From NCBI GenBank assembly GCA_031255275.1, contig JAIRSV010000028.1, positions 1 to 15,184 of the forward strand: DNA of 15,184 nucleotides, given 5' to 3'. The notes beneath the pieces are model-generated. The model searched no databases. It was not told where the DNA came from and worked only from the letters and a program-made list of their open reading frames with translations. The translations under genes were made by a program, and so were the position numbers. Source of the stretch: Proteiniphilum sp. (GTDB lineage: Bacteria > Bacteroidota > Bacteroidia > Bacteroidales > Dysgonomonadaceae). Each line of letters begins with the position of its first letter. The stretch's first letter is position 1. Shown piece after piece: positions 7,719 through 15,049 of the stretch.

Positions 7719-9902
7719 ATGAAAAAAGAATTGTATTACCTCGTGTTTTCACTGACTGTCGCAGGTCTCCTTTTATCGTGTTCCGACCCCATTGAAGAGG
7801 AGGAGGACTTGACTGAAGAGATCGCAGTGAACGCGGTAGAAAAACTTATCGCACCCGCTGATAATACTCCTCTCGAACTTACGAAAGATTTGCCTGCCAT
7901 AAAGTTTGAATGGCTGAAAGCCGATGCGACCAAAGGGGGTAAGGGTGTAACCGTCAATTATGAAATCATTTTCTATACGGAAAACGGTTCGCCGTCCGAA
8001 CCGGTATACACCTCAACGGCTACCACCAACAGTATCGTTATTATTCAGCCCAAGCTGTATGAGATCGCCGTCAAGGCGGGTATTGAACCCGGTTCCGGCG
8101 GCATCGTCAAATGGACGGTACGGGCATATTACGGGTCGGTATCCGCCCTGTCAAAGGAAGCAGGCAGCATTGTCCTGAAACTGCGTGAAGAGCCCGTTAC
8201 GCAACTATTTTTGACCGGCAGGGGAACGGAGTTCGGAACAAATATTTCGGAAGCCATGCCGTTCGTCAAGATCAGCGATACTGAATTTTATACCGTCTCT
8301 CAACTTACCGCCGGAGAACCTTTCAGCTTCACAGGCAATATCGAAGGCGATAAAATACGTTCGTTTTCCGTGAAGAATAATAAACTGGTCGAAGACGGCT
8401 CGAACGCGGAAATTGCAAAAACCGGCGTATACAGGATACGTGTCGATTTTGCAACCCTGTCGGTCGTGATGAAGGAGATTACGGATGTATCGCTATTCTA
8501 CTGCATAAGAAGCCGGGCTATAAGCCTTCGGTATGCAGGCCGCGGAAAATGGAAGGAGGTGTGTCTTATTTACTTCTCGAAAGAGGCCTGGGGCGATGAA
8601 AAACGGTATAAATTCAGGATGACCGAGGAAAATAAAAATATATTCCTGGAAAAAGTCTCCGACTCCTCGCCTTTTATGAAAGAATCCGTAATCGTCGACC
8701 AGGGCAATCAGTTATGGAGCGGGGTTTGGGGCTATCCGGCGCACCTGGGGAAAGAGTGGGCTGAAGTATCCGTGGATCTGTGCAACTACACCCACAGTAT
8801 TGAAGCCGTTTCGGAAGATTTCAGCACGGCAGGCGCATCATGGGCAAATCTTGCGGACAGAAGCAGTTCCGATTTCGTGAAGGGGTTCTGGAACTCAGGC
8901 GCCGGACATTTCAATAACAGTATCTCCGGAGCCGTCAACGCGAATGATTACTGGCCCGAAGCACATGCCCTCGACGTGATAATCGACGCCTGTATCAGAA
9001 CGAACGGCAGTCGGTACAGGCAGATTATTCATGACTTTTATGATGGCGTTAAGACAAAAAATCACGGGAGCTGGAAAAACAATTATTATGATGATATGGC
9101 CTGGCACGGACTTGCCCACCTTCGCGCCTTTGAGGCGACGAATGATGCAAGATATGAAGCGTCTGCCCGGGATTTGTGGAGATGGATTCTGGCAGGATGG
9201 GATTATGCCGGCGACGGCGGCATCAGGTGGAGGGAGACGCCGGCCAGTGGTCCCGGGGTACCATCAACAGGTCCGGCTACAATAATCGGAGTGAGGAGAT
9301 GGGTAAAATACGGAAATACCGAGACCGGACTTCCCGACGGGCTGAACGACCTGGAATGGGCTAAAAGAATGTATGAATGGATGAGGGAAAAAAGACACGA
9401 TCCGGCAACCGGAGGCGTGTATGATGGTTTTGAGGACAGAACCGGCGCCTGGAGCTATAATACCGGAACATTCCTCGGTTCGGCCATGGAGCTGTATGAC
9501 GTAACGAAAGAGTGGCGTTATCTGGAAGATGCGATGAGAACTGCCGACTGGACGTTGGATAATCTGTCCGTCCCGACGAAGAATAACCGTATCCTGAGCG
9601 ACTGGGCCGAACAGCCGGATAATGATGTCAATCTCTTTAAGGGAATTTTCATCCGGTATTTTACGCGGCTGATTATGAATCCCGACCTTCCCGCCGACAA
9701 GCGGAATGAATACATCCGGTTTATCGAATATAACGCAAAAGCGCTGATCTCCTACGGGTCGGCGACCGGCGAACGAGACGTTCTGATATACAATTACGGC
9801 TGGTACTTCAAGCCTGAAAATTCATTTCTTCGCGGCCAGACCAGCGGCTGTATGTTGATAGAGGCTATGGCGCTGCTGGAAAGGGAGGGTTTCTTACGGT
9901 GA
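7719..9902 (+). CDS. SusE/SusF-like surface lipoprotein fused to a GH76 alpha-1,6-mannanase domain
   Basis: This is the predicted endo-acting hydrolase of the locus; GH76 enzymes cut alpha-1,6-linked mannan backbones. The lipobox is LLSC with Cys21, followed by SDPIEEEED, a very clear surface-export signal. Residues about 40-155 resemble the SusE N-terminal fibronectin-type domain (KLIAPADNTPLELT, KFEW, VKWTVRAYYG). Residues about 160-255 and 260-365 look like two SusE/SusF carbohydrate-binding modules (TQLFLTGRGTEFG, then RYKFRMTEENKNIFL, QLWSGVWGYP, NYTHSIEA). Residues about 370-727 are GH76: YWPEAHALDVIIDA, YYDDMAWHGLAHLRA with the catalytic Asp pair D458/D459, a GGIRW strand, TGGVYDGF, YNTGTFLGSAMELYDVT, LFKGIFIRYFTRLI, and RGQTSGCMLIEAMALLE. 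The catalytic role of the Asp pair is family knowledge. The 727-residue length is roughly a normal GH76 catalytic domain plus about 350 binding residues. It is separated from the upstream operon by a terminator and followed by another one 35 bp after the stop. Confidence 0.93.
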   Translation: MKKELYYLVFSLTVAGLLLSCSDPIEEEEDLTEEIAVNAVEKLIAPADNTPLELTKDLPAIKFEWLKADATKGGKGVTVNYEIIFYTENGSPSEPVYTSTATTNSIVIIQPKLYEIAVKAGIEPGSGGIVKWTVRAYYGSVSALSKEAGSIVLKLREEPVTQLFLTGRGTEFGTNISEAMPFVKISDTEFYTVSQLTAGEPFSFTGNIEGDKIRSFSVKNNKLVEDGSNAEIAKTGVYRIRVDFATLSVVMKEITDVSLFYCIRSRAISLRYAGRGKWKEVCLIYFSKEAWGDEKRYKFRMTEENKNIFLEKVSDSSPFMKESVIVDQGNQLWSGVWGYPAHLGKEWAEVSVDLCNYTHSIEAVSEDFSTAGASWANLADRSSSDFVKGFWNSGAGHFNNSISGAVNANDYWPEAHALDVIIDACIRTNGSRYRQIIHDFYDGVKTKNHGSWKNNYYDDMAWHGLAHLRAFEATNDARYEASARDLWRWILAGWDYAGDGGIRWRETPASGPGVPSTGPATIIGVRRWVKYGNTETGLPDGLNDLEWAKRMYEWMREKRHDPATGGVYDGFEDRTGAWSYNTGTFLGSAMELYDVTKEWRYLEDAMRTADWTLDNLSVPTKNNRILSDWAEQPDNDVNLFKGIFIRYFTRLIMNPDLPADKRNEYIRFIEYNAKALISYGSATGERDVLIYNYGWYFKPENSFLRGQTSGCMLIEAMALLEREGFLR

Positions 9903-9937
9903 AAACAGAGGCGTAAGTGCCTGTACGGTATATGCGG

Positions 9938-9974
9938 AGAGACTGCCCGGAGAATCGGACAGTCTCTTTTGTTT
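9938..9974 (+). terminator. Terminator copy 1, after the GH76 gene
   Basis: AGAGACTG (9938-9945) pairs with CAGTCTCT (9960-9967). One C/A mismatch follows, then three more inner pairs close a six-base loop. A T-rich tail (TTTTGTTT counting the last stem bases) follows. It begins 35 bp after the GH76 stop and ends that transcript. A nearly identical second copy lies 289 bp downstream. Confidence 0.9.
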
Positions 9975-9998
9975 CAGCTTGTACCCGTTTCCGGTTCG

Positions 9999-10222
9999 TT
10001 TCCGCCGCGTTGAATGTATGATTTTACCCTCGACGGAACTTTCTCGTCGCGTTGAAGGCATGATTCAGCCTTCGGCGGAATATTCTCGTCGCGTTGAAAG
10101 CATGATTTTACCCTCGGCGGGACTTTCTCGTTCTGCTGAAAGTATGATTTTACTCTCGGCGAGACTTTCAGTTTCTTCTGAAAGTGTGATTTTACCCTCG
10201 GCGGGGTTTTCAGTTTCTTCTG
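9999..10222. repeat. Tandem array of about five 42-bp units
   Basis: Five units start at 9999 (41 bp), 10040, 10082, 10124 and 10166 (42 bp each), with a partial sixth at 10208-10222 that runs directly into the second terminator. A core such as ATGATTTTACCCTCGGCGG recurs once per unit; the first 15 or so bases of each unit drift more, and the first two units carry changes such as CAGCCTTCGG. There are no spacers, so it is a plain tandem repeat. Because 42 is a multiple of three, both strands show an open frame with a 14-residue peptide repeat, but there is no good start and the frames run through terminators, so I do not call a gene. The last full units can form a small hairpin (CTTTCA 10165-10170 with TGAAAG 10179-10184). 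Function unknown. Confidence 0.88.
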
Positions 10223-10226
10223 GCGG

Positions 10227-10266
10227 AGAGACTGCCCGGACAACCGGACAGTCTCTTTTGTTTTTT
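10227..10266 (+). terminator. Terminator copy 2, at the end of the 42-bp array
   Basis: AGAGACTG (10227-10234) pairs with CAGTCTCT (10249-10256). Inside it, after one C/A mismatch, CCGG and CCGG pair around an ACAA loop. A long T-rich tail follows to 10266. Its two arms and flanks match copy 1 at 18 of 18 and 19 of 19 bases; only the loop differs, and this copy is the more stable. Since no gene lies between the copies, it may end a transcript of the array or catch read-through before the next promoter. Confidence 0.88.
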
Positions 10267-10304
10267 CAGGGCGCGGCGCGAATGGCGGTGAAACCAAATT
10301 CACA

Positions 10305-10335
10305 TTTGAATTATTAATATGTTTTTGTAATTTTG
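10305..10335 (+). promoter_or_regulatory. Bacteroidota-type promoter for the lytic transglycosylase gene
   Basis: TTTG at 10305-10308 and TAATTTTG at 10328-10335 match the primary sigma consensus -33 TTTG and -7 TAnnTTTG, with a 19-bp spacer. Transcription would start near 10342, leaving a leader of about 100 bases before the ATG at 10442. It lies just after terminator copy 2, so the housekeeping genes form a new transcription unit. Confidence 0.72.
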
Positions 10336-10441
10336 TCAGCCATTCGGGAAAAACTGAAAAATATGCAAGTATCCCGAACAGCAGATTATTCACTCACACA
10401 TCCCTCGGAATATTAATCAAAACAATAATCAGAACAATAAA

Positions 10442-11419
10442 ATGAAGAAATCGACGATATGTATCTTCCTGTTAGCCGTCATGACAGGAGCCGGCGCCGC
10501 AACCCTTCTCCTCACGTCGGGAAACGATCCGGTGAAAGCCGAATCGGAAAGATCTCTCGTTCTGGCCATGACTGCTTCGGTGGCCGTCCCCGAAAGTATG
10601 GAGTTCGCAGGTGAACAGATCACCTTCGACCGTTACGATAAACGGGAACGGATGGACAGAGAACTGAATGCCTTCACTTACCTTCACTCCTCCACCCTGC
10701 TGCTTTTCAAGCGCGCCAACCGCCTCTTCCCGATCATCGAACCGATCCTCGAACAGCAGGAGATTCCGGACGACATGAAATATATGGCGGCGATTGAAAG
10801 CAATCTCGATCCCAGAGCTGTCTCCCCCGCGCGTGCGGCCGGACTCTGGCAGCTTCTCCAGAGCACGGGCAAACAATACGGCCTGGAGGTGGCCTCTGAG
10901 GTGGACGAACGCTTCCACGTAGAGAAAGCGACCGAGGCTGCCTGCCGCTATCTGAAGGAGGCGTATCGGAGATATGGTTCCTGGAGCGCCGCGGCGCTGT
11001 CCTACAACGGCGGACAGGCGCGCATCACCGGCGCACTGAAGGCGCAGGGAACGGATGACTCGCTCGACCTCTGGCTGACGGAGGAGACGCTGCGCTATTA
11101 CTACCGGATGCTCGCCCTCAAACAACTCTTCGAAAATCCCCGGCAATACGGATTCATCATCAAGCCCGAACAGCTCTACAAACCGATACGCTTCAGAGAG
11201 GTGACGGTCTCTTCCTCCATACCCGACCTGGCCGCCTTTGCCGGAGAGTATGACATCACCTACGCTCAGCTGAAGGACTTCAACTCCTGGCTGCGGAACA
11301 CGTCCCTGAGCAATCCGTCCGGAAAAACCTACACGCTGCTCATCCCCGAAAAAAAGGATCTCTATTATAACAGCAGGAAAAAACCCGAGGTACACAACCC
11401 GGCATGGGTGGTGAAATAA
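10442..11419 (+). CDS. MltD-like lytic transglycosylase (SLT/GH23 domain, degenerate LysM-like C-terminus)
   Basis: This is a peptidoglycan-cleaving enzyme acting in the periplasm during wall growth or turnover. The 325-residue product has an N-terminal hydrophobic segment (ICIFLLAVMTGAGAATLLL) that works as a signal or anchor; there is no lipobox. The SLT domain spans about residues 90-230. IPDDMKYMAAIESNLDPRAV carries the catalytic Glu119 followed by Ser, then SPARAAGLWQLLQSTG, AACRYLKEAYRRYGSW and AALSYNGGQARI. The usual phenylalanine-methionine-proline around the GLWQ motif is replaced here by Leu-Leu-Gln. Residues about 250-305 (VTVSSSIPDLAAFAGEYDITYAQLKDFN, then YTLLIP) look like a worn LysM domain. 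The gene has its own promoter and its end nearly touches uvrA, which suggests co-transcription. The family is clear; assignment to MltD rather than another SLT group rests on the domain order. Confidence 0.9.
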   Translation: MKKSTICIFLLAVMTGAGAATLLLTSGNDPVKAESERSLVLAMTASVAVPESMEFAGEQITFDRYDKRERMDRELNAFTYLHSSTLLLFKRANRLFPIIEPILEQQEIPDDMKYMAAIESNLDPRAVSPARAAGLWQLLQSTGKQYGLEVASEVDERFHVEKATEAACRYLKEAYRRYGSWSAAALSYNGGQARITGALKAQGTDDSLDLWLTEETLRYYYRMLALKQLFENPRQYGFIIKPEQLYKPIRFREVTVSSSIPDLAAFAGEYDITYAQLKDFNSWLRNTSLSNPSGKTYTLLIPEKKDLYYNSRKKPEVHNPAWVVK

Positions 11420-11420
11420 C

Positions 11421-11443
11421 ACCCCCTCCCCCCTCCCCCACCC
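11421..11443. repeat. Cytosine-rich tract with a G-quadruplex pattern on the minus strand
   Basis: Runs of five, six, five and three C are separated by single bases (T, T, A). On the minus strand this gives G3 T G5 A G6 A G5, a perfect short-loop G-quadruplex pattern. The minus strand is the template for uvrA transcription. The tract lies between the lytic transglycosylase stop (11417-11419) and the preferred uvrA start (11458), and such C runs are prone to slippage. Confidence 0.8.
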
Positions 11444-11457
11444 GTCAACCACAGCTT

Positions 11458-14277
11458 ATGACTTCCGGAACAGAAAAAATAGAGATATACGGCGCACGCG
11501 TACACAATCTGAAAAATATAAACGTGACGATCCCCCGCGATTCGCTGACAGTGATCACCGGTCTGAGCGGCAGCGGGAAGTCGTCACTCGCCTTCGACGC
11601 CATCTTTGCCGAGGGACAGCGCCGTTACATAGAGACCTTCTCGGCCTACGCGCGCGGATTCCTCGGAAAAATGGAGCGTCCCGACGTGGACAGAATCACC
11701 GGTCTGAGTCCGGTAATCTCCATCGAACAGAAGACTACCAACAAAAACCCCCGCTCAACCGTCGGCACCACAACGGAGGTCTATGACTTCCTCCGACTCC
11801 TCTACGCCCGCGCCGGCGAAGCCTACTCATACATCACCGGCGAGAAGATGGTGAAGTATACCGACAGCCAGATCCTGGCACTGATCCTGGAAAAATATGC
11901 CGACAAAAGGATTCACATCCTCGCCCCGGCCGTGAGAAACAGGAAGGGACACTACAAAGAGCTTTTTGAACAGATCCGGAAAAAGGGGTACCTCTACGTG
12001 AGGGTTGACGGCGAAATCAGGGAAATCATCCCCGGAATGCGCGTAGACAGGTACAGGAATCACAACATCGAAATCCTTATAGACAAGCTGGTCGTATCCG
12101 GCAAATTTGCCGACAAGCTGCAAAGCAGCGTGCGCACCGCCATGAAGCAGGGTGGCGGTCTGATCCTCATCCACGACGTGGAGGCCGGCGAAGTGCGCCA
12201 CTACAGCCGCAGCCTCATGTGTCCCACCACCGGCCTGTCATACGACGAACCGGCTCCTCACAACTTCTCGTTCAACTCCCCGCAGGGAGCCTGTCCCCGC
12301 TGCCGGGGCATCGGCACGATAAACCTGGTCGACACCGGGAAGATCATCCCCAACCCTGACCTGAGCATCGCCGCGGGAGGAATCCTCCCGCTCGGAAAGG
12401 AACGCGGCATCCTGCTCTTCCGTCAGATTGCAGCCGTCTGCGCGAAATACGGCGCAACCCTGCAAACGCCCCTCGGAAAGATCCCGAAAGAGGCGATCGA
12501 CGAAATAACGTACGGCTCGGACGAGATGCATGAAATCAAGGCCGGACTGCCGGGAAATTCCGCTTACACCGCCCCCTTCGAAGGCATCGCCCGCTATATA
12601 GAAATGCAGCAGGAAGACGAAGCCACGGCCACAGCCCGGAAATGGGCCGAACAGTTCATCACCTCCGCCGTATGCCCCGAATGTCACGGCCGCCGGCTGA
12701 ACAGGGAAGCGCTCCACTTCAGGATCAACGGGAGAAACATTGCCGAACTGTCTGAAATGGACATCCTCTCGCTGCACGACTGGATCATCTCTTCCGAAGC
12801 GGCCGTGACGGAGAAGCAGCGCCTGATTGCCGGCGAAATCCGGAAAGAGATACTCACCCGCCTCCGCTTCCTGCTCGACGTGGGGCTGGGTTACCTGTCA
12901 CTCTCACGCGCGTCGGCCACCCTCTCGGGAGGCGAAAGCCAGCGCATCCGGCTGGCCACTCAGATCGGTTCGCAGCTGGTGAACGTGCTCTACATCCTCG
13001 ACGAACCCAGCATCGGACTCCATCAGCGGGACAATCACCGCCTCATCGACTCGCTGAAGAAGCTGCGCGACTCGGGCAACTCAGTCATCGTCGTAGAGCA
13101 CGACAGAGACATGATGCTCTCTTCCGACTACATTATAGACATGGGGCCGCTTGCCGGCCGGAAGGGGGGCGAGGTGGTATTCGAAGGCCCCCCCGCAGAG
13201 ATGCTGAAAAGGGATACACTCACGTCCGGCTACCTGAACGGGAATCTGAAGATCGCCGTCCCCGGAAAAAGACGCAGCGGTTCCGGAAAGCACCTCACGA
13301 TAGAAGGCGCAACGGGAAACAACCTCAAGGAGGTGACCGTCACCTTTCCGCTGGGGACGCTCCTCTGCGTGACAGGCGTTTCCGGCAGCGGAAAGTCAAC
13401 GCTGATCAACGAAACACTGCAACCCATCCTCAGCCGGGAATTCTACCGGTCGCTGAAGGAACCCTTACCCTTCCGGTCAATCCGCGGAGTCGAACACCTC
13501 GACAAAGTGATAAGCGTCGACCAGTCACCCATCGGCCGCAGCCCCCGCTCCAACCCCGCCACCTACACCGGCGTCTTCTCTGACATCCGCCTGCTGTTCA
13601 CCGGAATGCCCGAAGCCAAAATACGGGGCTACAAGCCGGGACGCTTCTCCTTCAACGTAAAGGGCGGACGCTGCGAACAGTGCGGCGGCAACGGCTACAA
13701 AACCGTCGAAATGAATTTCCTGCCCGACGTGATGGTTCCCTGCGAGGTATGCCACGGAAAACGGTATAACCGGGAGACGCTGGAAGTACGCTTCAAAGGG
13801 AAGTCGATCGCCGACGTGCTGGACATGACCATCAACGAAGCGGTGGAATTTTTTGAAAACGTCTCCGGCATACTGCACAAAATCAAAGTCCTGCAGGACG
13901 TGGGACTCGGTTACATCAGGCTGGGACAGTCTTCCACCACCCTCTCAGGGGGAGAGAGTCAGCGGGTGAAACTGGCGAGCGAACTGGCCCGCGTCGACAC
14001 GGGTAACACGCTCTACGTGCTGGACGAACCTACCACGGGACTGCATTTTGAAGACATCCGCGTGCTGCTGGGCGTGCTGAACAGGCTGGTGGACAAAGGC
14101 AACACGGTGATCGTCATCGAACACAACCTCGACATCATCAAATGCGCCGACTACATCATCGACCTGGGACCTGAAGGGGGTGAACGCGGCGGCCGGATTT
14201 TAGCGGAAGGAACCCCGGAAGAGATCGTCCGCAACGGGGAAGGCTATACCGCCACATATCTCCGCGAAGAGATGTAA
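11458..14277 (+). CDS. uvrA: Excinuclease ABC subunit A (UvrA)
   Basis: UvrA is the damage-sensing ATPase of nucleotide excision repair; it loads UvrB onto distorted DNA. I chose the ATG at 11458 (939 residues, the usual length) because MTSGTEKIEIYGARVHNLKN matches the family start; the in-frame ATG at 11404 would add a proline-rich 18-residue leader encoded by the C tract and overlap the previous gene. Visible motifs: first Walker A at 35-43 (GLSGSGKSS), first signature LSGGESQRIRL with LDEPSIGLH, second Walker A at 640-648 (GVSGSGKST), second signature LSGGESQRVKL with LDEPTTGLH. The second zinc module is complete (C739, C742, C762, C765). In the first zinc module the opening pair reads CPTT (C255, Thr258) while the closing pair C279/C282 is present; I believe this is common in Bacteroidota UvrA. 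An extra CPEC pair lies at 406/409. No clear terminator follows before tpx. Confidence 0.98.
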   Translation: MTSGTEKIEIYGARVHNLKNINVTIPRDSLTVITGLSGSGKSSLAFDAIFAEGQRRYIETFSAYARGFLGKMERPDVDRITGLSPVISIEQKTTNKNPRSTVGTTTEVYDFLRLLYARAGEAYSYITGEKMVKYTDSQILALILEKYADKRIHILAPAVRNRKGHYKELFEQIRKKGYLYVRVDGEIREIIPGMRVDRYRNHNIEILIDKLVVSGKFADKLQSSVRTAMKQGGGLILIHDVEAGEVRHYSRSLMCPTTGLSYDEPAPHNFSFNSPQGACPRCRGIGTINLVDTGKIIPNPDLSIAAGGILPLGKERGILLFRQIAAVCAKYGATLQTPLGKIPKEAIDEITYGSDEMHEIKAGLPGNSAYTAPFEGIARYIEMQQEDEATATARKWAEQFITSAVCPECHGRRLNREALHFRINGRNIAELSEMDILSLHDWIISSEAAVTEKQRLIAGEIRKEILTRLRFLLDVGLGYLSLSRASATLSGGESQRIRLATQIGSQLVNVLYILDEPSIGLHQRDNHRLIDSLKKLRDSGNSVIVVEHDRDMMLSSDYIIDMGPLAGRKGGEVVFEGPPAEMLKRDTLTSGYLNGNLKIAVPGKRRSGSGKHLTIEGATGNNLKEVTVTFPLGTLLCVTGVSGSGKSTLINETLQPILSREFYRSLKEPLPFRSIRGVEHLDKVISVDQSPIGRSPRSNPATYTGVFSDIRLLFTGMPEAKIRGYKPGRFSFNVKGGRCEQCGGNGYKTVEMNFLPDVMVPCEVCHGKRYNRETLEVRFKGKSIADVLDMTINEAVEFFENVSGILHKIKVLQDVGLGYIRLGQSSTTLSGGESQRVKLASELARVDTGNTLYVLDEPTTGLHFEDIRVLLGVLNRLVDKGNTVIVIEHNLDIIKCADYIIDLGPEGGERGGRILAEGTPEEIVRNGEGYTATYLREEM

Positions 14278-14354
14278 CAGCCTGACTTTAAAGTTAAAAA
14301 CAAGACCGCCATGAACATTTGATTTACACTCATTGTTTAGGGAAAAAAGGGGAA

Positions 14355-14386
14355 CCTGACGGTCAGCATCAGGCATAACGCATAAC
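14355..14386. promoter_or_regulatory. Short palindrome and 7-bp tandem repeat upstream of tpx
   Basis: The 156-bp gap between uvrA and tpx holds a small inverted repeat, CCTGA at 14355-14359 with TCAGG at 14369-14373, followed at once by two tandem copies of GCATAAC (14373-14386). The hairpin lacks a T tail, so it is a poor terminator. The pair could be an operator for tpx, but I could not match it to an OxyR or other known site. I also found no convincing TAnnTTTG promoter in this gap. Weak call. Confidence 0.3.
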
Positions 14387-14433
14387 AATAATTACACAAA
14401 ATAGAGCGAATCCGCAATAATTCAATTCACGCA

Positions 14434-14934
14434 ATGGCAAATATCACATTCAAAAGTAAACCCGTTCACACAGTCGGCGAGTTGCCCGGAAAGGGGACAG
14501 CAGCGCCCGATTTCGTACTGGTGAGAAGCGACCTTTCCGAAGCCCGTCTGTCAGACTTCAAAGGGCGGTACACCGTTCTCAACATCTTTCCGAGCCTCGA
14601 CACCGGCGTATGTGCCGCCTCCGTGCGCCGGTTCAACAGGGAAGCCGCTTCGCTGAAAAATACGGCAGTGCTGTGTATCTCTGCCGATCTGCCCTTTGCC
14701 GCCGGAAGATTCTGTTCGGCAGAAGGCATTAATAATGTTATTACACTTTCCAGTTTCCGCAATGAATCGTTCGGCAAAGACTACGGCTTGCTGCTGACCG
14801 ACGGCCCGCTAAAAGGTCTTTTAGCCCGCGCCGTGGTGACAGTAAATCCCGAGGGACAGGTCGTATACGCCGGACTGGTTCCTGAAATTACACAGGAACC
14901 CGACTATTGTTCTGCAATCAACTCGATAGTGTAA
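14434..14934 (+). CDS. tpx: Thiol peroxidase, atypical 2-Cys peroxiredoxin
   Basis: Tpx reduces hydrogen peroxide and organic hydroperoxides with electrons from thioredoxin. The 166-residue product is almost the same length as the E. coli protein and lines up with it by eye. The peroxidatic cysteine is Cys60 in FPSLDTGVCAASVRRFN, with the conserved Thr57; the resolving cysteine is Cys94 in SADLPFAAGRFC. The conserved active-site arginine is probably Arg132 in LLARAVVTVN. The start is typical (MANITFKSKPVHTVGELP), and the fold runs through APDFVLV, GRYTVLNIFPS and the final DYCSAINSIV. There is no signal peptide, so this is the cytosolic or periplasm-independent form expected in Bacteroidales. 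In that group tpx is often under peroxide control, but I could not identify the operator here. A terminator follows 29 bp after the stop. Confidence 0.97.
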   Translation: MANITFKSKPVHTVGELPGKGTAAPDFVLVRSDLSEARLSDFKGRYTVLNIFPSLDTGVCAASVRRFNREAASLKNTAVLCISADLPFAAGRFCSAEGINNVITLSSFRNESFGKDYGLLLTDGPLKGLLARAVVTVNPEGQVVYAGLVPEITQEPDYCSAINSIV

Positions 14935-14963
14935 TTTGTTTCATGAAGATTGTGTTAACAGGG

Positions 14964-15001
14964 AAGGTCTGCGAAGTGATTTCGCGGATCTTTCGTTTTT
15001 T
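14964..15001 (+). terminator. Terminator after tpx
   Basis: AAGGTCTGCGAA (14964-14975) pairs over 12 positions with TTCGCGGATCTT (14981-14992), with two G-U wobbles and a five-base GTGAT loop. A T-rich tail runs from 14991 to 15001. It is a standard intrinsic terminator ending the tpx transcript. Confidence 0.85.
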
Positions 15002-15049
15002 ATCGCACGTACGTGTTGATGTGATGATGTTTAGAAGCGGAAATAACCA

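Noticed and set aside
9999..10222. CRISPR array
   Set aside because: The units abut with no spacers and no cas gene is present in the window.
9979..10317. Plus-strand open frame of 112 codons with a 14-residue repeat (core such as SRRVESMILPSA)
   Set aside because: It starts only at a TTG inside the tail of terminator 1, reads through terminator 2, and has no recognisable domain or signal peptide. It is more probably a by-product of the tandem repeat.
9974..10393. Minus-strand open frame of 139 codons with a 14-residue repeat (core such as VPPRVKSYFQRDEK)
   Set aside because: It is open because the DNA repeat period (42) is a multiple of three. It would start inside the promoter region of the transglycosylase gene and run through both terminator hairpins or their flanks, and the plus strand shows an equally good frame.
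10472..11452. Long minus-strand frame of 326 codons opposite the lytic transglycosylase gene
   Set aside because: The plus strand encodes a clear SLT domain here; the opposite frame has no recognisable domain and reflects codon bias of the real gene.
11404..11457. Upstream ATG at 11404 as the uvrA start
   Set aside because: It would add a proline-rich leader encoded by the C tract, overlap the previous gene by 16 bp, and give a protein longer than the family. The ATG at 11458 matches the normal UvrA start.
14387..14433. OxyR-type operator before tpx
   Set aside because: An ATAG occurs at 14401, but the spaced CTAT/ATAG pattern expected of such a site is not there.
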